A DNA stretch of 64,000 nucleotides from Pirellulales bacterium. GTDB taxonomy: Bacteria > Planctomycetota > Planctomycetia > Pirellulales > JACPPG01. The position numbers and the translations under genes were made by a program. The DNA is taken from the NCBI GenBank assembly GCA_036499395.1, contig DASYDW010000129.1, forward strand, positions 247,533 through 311,532, given 5' to 3'. The notes below the pieces were generated by a model that had not been told where the DNA came from, made no database searches, and saw only the letters and a program-made list of their open reading frames with translations. Positions 57,786 through 64,000 of this stretch are shown in pieces; positions within the stretch are counted from its first letter, which is position 1; each line of letters starts with the position of its first letter.

Positions 57786-59975
57786 ATGATATCCCGGTTT
57801 GCCGGCCTCTTGGCGTGCGGCGTGGCACTTCTCGTCGCCACGGCTGTGATTGCCGACAGCGCAGCCTTGGATGAACTCTACGGAGACGGCGTCCATAATT
57901 TCTTCTCGGGAGATTTCGTCGGCGCGCACCAAGCGCTGACGTCGGCAGCGCTGGCCGGCAGCAAAGATCCGCGCGTTTATTACTACCGTGGTCTGTCCTG
58001 CTTGCGATTGGGGCGCGAGCCGGATGCGGTGATCGATTTCAATCGCGGCGCGAAGCTAGAGACCAGCGAGAACGATCGCTTCTACGACATCAGCCGCGCG
58101 TTGGAGCGCATTCAAGGACGCGACCGCGCGATACTCGAACGTTCGCGAACTCAGGCGCGACTTGTCGCGCAGCAAGACTTGCAGCGACGCCGTTACGAGC
58201 GCTACGAGCGCATTCGTTCGGCCGAGCCCGATGTGTTGATGAAGCCGGCTCCCGCGGCCGCCAAGAAGCGTCCCGCCCCCACGGCGCCGCCGGTCGTAGC
58301 GAACGAAGATCCCTTCTCGGACAAAGTTCCCGCGCCCGAAGGTGCGGCCGAGGAAGGCGTCGTTGCGGATGCAGAGCCCGCGACCGAGACCGAACCTGCC
58401 GCCGAGATGGCCGTCGAGGCCGACGTCACCGAAGAGCCCTCCGCCGACTCGATGCCCGCCGACGCACCCGCGGCGGATGAACCCGCCGTCGAAGCTCCTG
58501 CGACCCCGCCGAGCGCCGATCCGTTTGGTGACACGCCCGACGATGCAGCCCCCGCCACAACGGATCCGGCGGTGAAGGCGGCCGAAGCAGCGGCACTGCA
58601 AGCCGTGCAGGAAGGCAAGGCCGCGGCCGACGGCGCCATCGCCGCCGAAGCTGCCGAGGCAGATCAAGACCTGCCCGGCGAGATGCCGGCCCGCGATGTA
58701 TTCACACCGCAGCCGACACAGCCGCCATTGTCCGAAGCGATGCCGGGCGTCGAGCGCGGAGAAGCGCAGCCTGACGAAGCGTTGCCCGGCGTAGAACGTG
58801 GCGAAGCGGAACCGTCCGAGGCGCTGCCCGGCGCCGAACGCGGTGAAGGAGAACCATCCGAAGCTATGCCAGGCGAGTCGGCCGGTGACGCGCTCCCCTC
58901 GGAAGCTTTGCCGGGTGAAGCCGCGGGCGAGCCCGAGATTTCGGAAGCCATGCCCGGAGAAGAAGCGGGCGACCCGCTCCCATCGGAAGAAATGGTCGAC
59001 GCGCCGCCGCCGGCATCCGAGGAAGCCGAAGTGGCCGCCACGCCGGACAGCGATCCCTTTGACGCACCCGCCGCTGACGTAGCAGCGACGCCAGACGCTG
59101 CCGAGCCGCCAGCCGCTGATCCCTTCGATGCACCTGCTGCCGACGTTACGGCGACTACTGACGCAAGCACGACTGATGCGCCCGCAAGCGACGCGCCGGC
59201 TGCCGATCCTTTCGACGCTCCGGCTTCGGAAGAAATGGCCGCCGACGCACCGGCCGCCGCCGAAGCAACCGATTCGCCAGCCGATCCCTTTGGCGATGCA
59301 AAAGCTGCTGACGCACCTCCTGATGCGGCAGCGGAAACTGCGACTGACGCGCCTCCGGAAGCCGCTGACGCTCCGGCCGACGATCCGTTCAATGCACCGC
59401 CTGCCGAAGAGATGGCGAGTGAGCCGGCCGCTAAACCTGCCGCCACGGACGCCGATGAAGCCGACCCGTTCGGCGCGCAGGCTGATGACAAGTCGGCGCC
59501 TTTGGATGCCGAATCGGAAGAATCGGTAGCCGCACAAGAAGGTCCCGCCATGTCCGACGAGGAGTCGAAGACCCCGCCCCCCGCAGGCGACGATCCGTTT
59601 GCCGATACCACGGCGCCAAGCGACACGACAACGCCGCCGGCGGCACAGGACCCGTCGGCCGAACCGTTGCCAACGCCGACCGAAACGATCGCCGCACCAG
59701 CGGGCAAATCGGCCGCCGCGGCCGGCGCTCCGAAGACCTCCGCCGCAAAGGGCCCCGCCGGGAAGCCAATTGCCGCACAGCGTCCGGCAGGCACCAAGCC
59801 GATGCAAGTTCGTGTCTCGGCTCCCGCCGCATCCGCCCCGATCAAGAACCCGTTTGTGACGGACGACGCCCAGCCGACGGCCACTGCGGCAAAACCGACC
59901 GCTCAGCCGGTTGGAAAGAACGCTCAGCCGCAAAAGCCAGCGCCGGCGGCGGCGGACGAAGATCCGTTCAAATAG
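57786..59975 (+). CDS. Secreted TPR protein with long acidic repeat tail
   Basis: The 729-residue product has a signal peptide (MISRFAGLLACGVALLVATA) and an N-terminal TPR pair (LDELYGDGVHNFFSGDFVGA, DPRVYYYRGLSCLRLGREPD) with a long helix up to about residue 140. The rest, over 550 residues, is low-complexity Ala/Pro/Glu/Asp sequence. It contains a run of about 14-residue repeats such as SEALPGAERGEGEP and SEALPGEAAGEPEI (about 318-400) and more than ten Asp-Pro-Phe motifs in phrases like ADPFDAPAADV. GGAG lies six bases before ATG 57786. Such acidic tails are often disordered and may bind other proteins or cations. The long antisense frames over this gene are composition artefacts. Confidence 0.72.
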   Translation: MISRFAGLLACGVALLVATAVIADSAALDELYGDGVHNFFSGDFVGAHQALTSAALAGSKDPRVYYYRGLSCLRLGREPDAVIDFNRGAKLETSENDRFYDISRALERIQGRDRAILERSRTQARLVAQQDLQRRRYERYERIRSAEPDVLMKPAPAAAKKRPAPTAPPVVANEDPFSDKVPAPEGAAEEGVVADAEPATETEPAAEMAVEADVTEEPSADSMPADAPAADEPAVEAPATPPSADPFGDTPDDAAPATTDPAVKAAEAAALQAVQEGKAAADGAIAAEAAEADQDLPGEMPARDVFTPQPTQPPLSEAMPGVERGEAQPDEALPGVERGEAEPSEALPGAERGEGEPSEAMPGESAGDALPSEALPGEAAGEPEISEAMPGEEAGDPLPSEEMVDAPPPASEEAEVAATPDSDPFDAPAADVAATPDAAEPPAADPFDAPAADVTATTDASTTDAPASDAPAADPFDAPASEEMAADAPAAAEATDSPADPFGDAKAADAPPDAAAETATDAPPEAADAPADDPFNAPPAEEMASEPAAKPAATDADEADPFGAQADDKSAPLDAESEESVAAQEGPAMSDEESKTPPPAGDDPFADTTAPSDTTTPPAAQDPSAEPLPTPTETIAAPAGKSAAAAGAPKTSAAKGPAGKPIAAQRPAGTKPMQVRVSAPAASAPIKNPFVTDDAQPTATAAKPTAQPVGKNAQPQKPAPAAADEDPFK

Positions 59976-60233
59976 AGTTTGCCTAGGCGTTTCGGCCTGC
60001 TTTGCGGGACTCAGCGGGTAGCCTTGGCCAACGCTCAGCAGGCTTCCGACGAACAAAACAGGGCCTTCTCGTGCGTCGCCCCAGCTATGCCACTGCCGGG
60101 CAAACGTCCGGCGGCACGCCGGGTTTTCTTGCGATTGCCTCCGACTCATCTCGGGTCGGTAGTTGCTTCCGCGCTGGGCTTGTTTCAAGATAGACACGCA
60201 CGCCCCCGCCCCGCCCACCTGCCTTGAGAAGCA
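59976..60233. other. 258-base spacer
   Basis: No feature recognised; it separates the acidic-repeat gene and the large secreted-protein gene on the same strand. Confidence 0.3.
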
Positions 60234-63200
60234 ATGACGATGTCGCACCTCCGAAGAATTTGCCTCCTCCTGTTGCTGACGCCCGCCGTGGTACTAATCG
60301 TCGCTGGCAATAGCCTTGCCGTGCCGACAATCAGTCAACTGTCGCTGCGCGGCTTGCAAACCGGCGCGACGACAACACTGGCCATCGACGGCGCCGATCT
60401 GACCGCGGACTCGCGCGTGCTGTTGCCCTTCGCGATCGCGCGGCAGGAGTTGAAGCCTTCGACTGCGGCGAACCATCTCGAGTTCGAAATAACGCTCGAC
60501 GCCCAGGTCTCGCCGGGTGTGTACCCGTTGCGGGTCACCAGTGGTCACGGCATCTCGAACGCCGTGCTGGTGGGCGTCGACCATCTGGCTGAGCGTCCGT
60601 TCGCCGCCGAAACCGGCGCGCTGCCGGTCGCTCTCAATGGATCGCTCGCCGGCGGTACGATTCTCCGCTCCGCGCTCGATGGCCGTGCCGGACAGCGGGT
60701 GGTGGTCGACGTCGAGAGCCATCGGCTGGGCAGCAAGCTGAATCCCGTCGTCCACTTGCTGGACGCGCGGAATGCGCAAATCGCTTGGGGACAGATGAAC
60801 CCCGCGATCGCCGGTGACGCGCGATTGGTGGCGACCTTGCCGGCCGACGGGCGATATACCGTCGAATTGCATGACGCGCTCTATCGCGGCGCCGAGCCCG
60901 GGAATTTTCGCCTGAAGATCGGTGACATTCATTACGCCGACGGCGTCTTCCCCATGGGAGGCCGCCGCGGCACGAAGGGACTCTTCGAGCTGATCGGCAC
61001 GAACCTCGCCCCCGGCCAAAAGATCGAGGCCAACCTGGCCGGCGGCGCCAGCGTTTTGCCAGGCATGTTGCCGTCGGGACTCTCCCTATCGGGAAGCGCC
61101 CCGCAGATCATCGTCGGCGACCTCACGGAAGTGGTCGAGCACAACGCCGGCCCGAATTTGCAAAGCGCCACGGCTCCGGTCGCGCTCGACGGGCGCTTGC
61201 TGGCGCTGCGTGAAGAAGATCGTTATTTGATCAACGTCACGCCAGGACAGACGCTGCGCTTCGACGTCACGGCGGCCCGCGCCGGCTCGCCGCTGGATGG
61301 CGTGCTGGCGATTCGCAAGGAATCGGGCGAGCAGCTCGCCGCCGCGGACGACTCACCGACCACCACCGACCCGACGACCGATCTCAAAGTGCCGGAGGGC
61401 GTTACGAAGGTCGTCGTCGCGGTGCGCGATTTATTGGGACGCGGCGGACCCGAATACGCCTACCGGCTGACAATTGCCGCGGCCGATCGCCCCGACTTCC
61501 GCCTCGAACTCTTCGGCGATCGTGAGCAAGTGCCGGCCGGCGGCGCGCAAATCGTCCGCGTTCGCGCACAACGCATGGGCTACCAGGGCGCCATCAAGTT
61601 GGCCGTCACAGATCTGCCCGCGGGGATCACCGTGGCCAATGACGAGATTCCGGCCGGCGCCAGCGATGCACTGTTGTCACTAACGACGGGCGATGGGGCA
61701 GGGCAAGGAATTGCCACGGTCACCGGCACGTCCGTCGACCCGAACGTAGCGCTCGTCCGCACGGCGCTAGTGCCCGAGAGCGCAGGCTCGAAGTCTCAAC
61801 CGTGGCTACGCAGCCAGTTGGCGGTCGCCTCGACCGGCGCGGCTTCGTTGTCCGTTGTCTGGGAAGCCGAATCGGCAGGCACGCAATTGCCGTTGGGAAG
61901 CCGCTTGCCCGCGCGTTTGAAAATTCGCCGCGCGCCGCTGGCCGGCGGCGCCGTGCGGCTGTCGTTGGTCACCAGTCAGATCACGCCGCAGAAAGAAGTT
62001 ACTGAGAACAATCAAAAGCGTCAGGTCGACGACGTCGATCGTACGCTGCGCTTTGAAGGGACGCCGACGATCGCCGCCGATCAAACCGAAGCCGCGGCCA
62101 CGATCCTGGTGCCGGGCGACTTGGCGAACGTACCCTACGACTTGGCCGTGAAGGCTGAACTGATGTCCGCCGATGGCAAGAACGCCGTCGCGAGCGCCTT
62201 CACCCCCGCCCGACGCCTGACCACGGTCCAGCCGCTGCGACTCGAACTGACGGGCGAGCCGAAAGTCGACGCCAAAGCCGGCACGGGCGAGACTGGTCGA
62301 CTGACCGGCAAGGTGCAAAGGCTCGCCGATTTCCCCTTTCCCGTCACGGTCACATTGACGGGCTTGCCGGCCGAATACCTGCCGCCGTTGGTGGACGTCC
62401 CGACCGGTGCAATCGAGTTCTCCTTGCCGGTGGCCTTTCCGTTCAATAGCCCCGTGGGCGACCTGGGCAACGTAACCGTCGTGGCCATCGCGCGGCCAGG
62501 AGGCGGGACCGAGGTGCGTTCGAATTCCGTGCCGGTCGCGGTGAAGATCGTCGCCGGTGGCCCGCCGCCGGAGCTGTATCCGGTGTTCGAGGACGAATCG
62601 CATTTCGTTTCGCTGCTGAACGAAGGAGGAGGCGCCGCGACTCTGGAATCGACAGACCGTTACTCGGGTTCAGCGGCCTTGCGAGTTACGCCCGATCAAA
62701 AGTTTCGCGTAAAGCTGCCGGGCCTGGCCGTAAAGATCGTCGAGAAACCGGGACCGGGCGAGTATCGCTATCTGCGCTATGCATGGAAAAAGATCGGCGG
62801 CGGCAACGTGCTGTTGCAATTGAATGCCAACGGCAATTGGGGGCCGACGCGCGGTCAAGGGCCGCCAGCTTATCGCTATCAGGCAGGCTCAGCGAACAAC
62901 ATATTTAATGCCGAGGCGATTCGCGTCAGCGAGCGATTGCCGTATGGCTGGAACGTGGTAACGCGCGATCTATTCGCCGACTTTGGCGCCTTCGAACTCG
63001 ACGGTTTGGCATTCACGCCCGGCGACGGCACCGCGGCCTTGTTCGATCACATCTACCTGGCGGCGATCGAGGATGATTTCAAGAATTGTCCGACGCCGAT
63101 CCCGGCCGAGCGGCCGCTGGCCCTGTTCGAGGATCAACCGGAGTTCGTCGCGAACCTGGACCAGGGGGCCGGCACGGCGACTCTCGTGACCGACGAAAAG

Positions 63201-63638
63201 TTCACCGGCACGGCCAGCGTGAAGGTCACGCCCGAACAGCGCTACAATCCGGCGTTGCCAGGCCTGGGCATCAAGATTCGACAGAACCCTGGCCCGGGCG
63301 AATATCGTTATCTGCAATTCGCCTGGAAGAAGCAGGGAGGTCAGCGCATTTGCTTGCAATTGAATCACGACGGCCAGTGGGGACCGGTGCCGTCGACCAA
63401 CCCGCTGAAATTCCGCTACGATGCGGGGCCAGCGCCCGGCGAAAGCTACGGCGGGGCGATGCGCCTGGACGGAAACCTGCCGGCGGATTGGGTGGTCATC
63501 ACACGCGACCTGTTCGCGGACTTCGGCGAGTTCACACTCACCGGCATGGCGTTGTCACCATTCGACGGCGAATTCGCCCTGTTCGATCACATCTACCTCG
63601 CCCGCACTCCACGCGACTTCGACCTGCAGGCCGAATGA
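60234..63638 (+). CDS. Large secreted protein with pre-peptidase-like domains and a duplicated C-terminal module
   Basis: The 1134-residue product has a signal peptide (CLLLLLTPAVVLIVAGNSLA). An IPT-like beta domain comes first (ISQLSLRGLQTGATTTLAID), and then domains of the bacterial pre-peptidase type (DGRAGQRVVVDVESHRLGSK, DGRYTVELHDALYRGAEPGN, TPGQTLRFDVTAARAGSPLD, VVAVRDLLGRGGPEYAYRLT). The middle (about 420-770) is a chain of beta-sandwich segments. The last 350 residues are two copies of one module, at about 779-945 and 963-1130: LPGLAVKIVEKPGPGEYRYL against LPGLGIKIRQNPGPGEYRYL, both with RDLFADFG and ALFDHIYLA. It is probably a surface or periplasmic protein of the large planctomycete paralogue families; the function is unknown. 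Confidence 0.82.
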   Translation: MTMSHLRRICLLLLLTPAVVLIVAGNSLAVPTISQLSLRGLQTGATTTLAIDGADLTADSRVLLPFAIARQELKPSTAANHLEFEITLDAQVSPGVYPLRVTSGHGISNAVLVGVDHLAERPFAAETGALPVALNGSLAGGTILRSALDGRAGQRVVVDVESHRLGSKLNPVVHLLDARNAQIAWGQMNPAIAGDARLVATLPADGRYTVELHDALYRGAEPGNFRLKIGDIHYADGVFPMGGRRGTKGLFELIGTNLAPGQKIEANLAGGASVLPGMLPSGLSLSGSAPQIIVGDLTEVVEHNAGPNLQSATAPVALDGRLLALREEDRYLINVTPGQTLRFDVTAARAGSPLDGVLAIRKESGEQLAAADDSPTTTDPTTDLKVPEGVTKVVVAVRDLLGRGGPEYAYRLTIAAADRPDFRLELFGDREQVPAGGAQIVRVRAQRMGYQGAIKLAVTDLPAGITVANDEIPAGASDALLSLTTGDGAGQGIATVTGTSVDPNVALVRTALVPESAGSKSQPWLRSQLAVASTGAASLSVVWEAESAGTQLPLGSRLPARLKIRRAPLAGGAVRLSLVTSQITPQKEVTENNQKRQVDDVDRTLRFEGTPTIAADQTEAAATILVPGDLANVPYDLAVKAELMSADGKNAVASAFTPARRLTTVQPLRLELTGEPKVDAKAGTGETGRLTGKVQRLADFPFPVTVTLTGLPAEYLPPLVDVPTGAIEFSLPVAFPFNSPVGDLGNVTVVAIARPGGGTEVRSNSVPVAVKIVAGGPPPELYPVFEDESHFVSLLNEGGGAATLESTDRYSGSAALRVTPDQKFRVKLPGLAVKIVEKPGPGEYRYLRYAWKKIGGGNVLLQLNANGNWGPTRGQGPPAYRYQAGSANNIFNAEAIRVSERLPYGWNVVTRDLFADFGAFELDGLAFTPGDGTAALFDHIYLAAIEDDFKNCPTPIPAERPLALFEDQPEFVANLDQGAGTATLVTDEKFTGTASVKVTPEQRYNPALPGLGIKIRQNPGPGEYRYLQFAWKKQGGQRICLQLNHDGQWGPVPSTNPLKFRYDAGPAPGESYGGAMRLDGNLPADWVVITRDLFADFGEFTLTGMALSPFDGEFALFDHIYLARTPRDFDLQAE

Positions 63639-64000
63639 GAAGCTGACACCACGGACCCGCGGAGGCACGGAGCGAAGAAAGTCGGCAGAGGGCAGTGACG
63701 ACAAAGGCAGAATGATGAGTGATGAATGATGAATGGGGTAAACACATCATCATCATCATCACAAAACCGATCGCGACAAACACCAGCCCGAAGCGCCAGC
63801 GAGGGTTTCTTTTTTCGCCAGCTCACGGCGTACGCATTTCGTGACGGCGTGCGTCTTTCGTAGGGTGCGTCCGCGACGCACCACATTGTTCTCTCGGCGT
63901 CCCAACTGCCATCGAAGACATTTCGATCCGCAGATGACGCAGATTCTCGCAGATGCATAACGACAAATGAAAGACGGTGCGTCACGGGCGCACCCTACCT
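63639..64000. other. 362-base right edge without a gene, rich in repeats
   Basis: It contains a CACGGAG-type fragment near 63650, a short run of CAT triplets near 63743 and a paired-hairpin element at 63860-63998 holding an ATCTGCG word. No coding region is credible. Confidence 0.5.
63860..63998. repeat. Paired-hairpin (REPIN-like) element, copy C
   Basis: It begins GTAGGGTGCGTCCGCGACGC and ends GTGCGTCACGGGCGCACCCT plus AC. The left hairpin is GGTGCGTC/GACGCACC, so the stem differs from copies A and B but stays paired. The 139-base copy is longer because an ATCCGCAGATGACGCAGATT word lies in its centre. Confidence 0.72.

Noticed and set aside
58735..59010. Short direct repeats resembling a CRISPR array
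   Set aside because: They lie in frame inside a coding region, encode SEAxPG-type peptide repeats, and have no unique spacers of equal length.
58056..60248. 730-codon open frame antisense to the acidic-repeat TPR gene
   Set aside because: It mirrors the codon bias of the sense gene (GCC/GAA-rich repeats give stop-free antisense), has no signal, domain or ribosome-binding site, and is Arg/Gly/Cys-rich without family resemblance.
63743..63762. Run of CAT triplets as a functional microsatellite
   Set aside because: Only about five units in an AT-richer intergenic stretch; too short to argue for function.

Overview
The window looks like a chromosome segment of a high-GC (around 60 % or more by eye) planctomycete, most likely of the Pirellulales/Rhodopirellula type. 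The signs are two predicted outer-membrane barrels, one of the planctomycete BBP7 type; PEP-CTERM proteins; many secreted or membrane-anchored proteins of unknown function; small 'RRRWFxF + one membrane helix' proteins; a 3-keto-disaccharide hydrolase (DUF1080) protein; a giant tandem UvrA; and sparse, mostly single-gene transcription units with long empty spacers. Taxonomy is inferred from gene content only. I saw no tRNA, rRNA, tmRNA, RNase P RNA, insertion sequence or CRISPR array.

Layout. 1-1574: truncated PLP trans-sulfuration enzyme and a one-domain glycosyltransferase-like protein (minus). 2540-8018: three-gene membrane module (GAF-HlyD adaptor, HlyD adaptor, PqqD-like/M50 protease/HlyD fusion). 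8052-19877: minus-strand block with a phosphoesterase, dynamin-like GTPase, CBS protein, FxsA, TPR protein, degenerate MnmE-like GTPase, CoaX, Obg, L27 and a secreted protein. 20287-25666: M48 protease, outer-membrane barrel, small proteins, and a sialate O-acetylesterase-like protein. 25667-27921: compact type II restriction-modification island (nuclease, controller, adenine methylase) lying between two copies of the 3' end of the esterase gene. 28219-34613: three PEP-CTERM proteins, a leucine-rich-repeat membrane protein and a polysaccharide-export protein. 34738-41889: a 2383-residue double UvrA with an extra C-terminal domain. 41890-46018: repeats, terminators, small ORFs, an SH3-BBP7 barrel and a FlgM-like small protein. 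46032-51615: DUF1080 protein, GlyA, small membrane proteins, Fmt and Def. 52021-57499: ferredoxin, TIM-barrel isomerase, histidine kinase/response regulator pair, and an ECF sigma factor with an anti-sigma factor whose outer part carries two CXXCH motifs. 57786-63638: acidic repeat TPR protein and a large secreted pre-peptidase-type protein. The right edge holds intergenic repeats.

The strongest leads are: the restriction-modification island with a duplicated gene end; the putative haem-binding anti-sigma factor; the GAF/PqqD/M50/HlyD module, which resembles a peptide-processing and export machine with no known substrate; the double UvrA with its unknown C-terminal domain; a dispersed family of small membrane proteins; and paired-hairpin (REPIN-like) repeats whose stems vary in a compensatory way.
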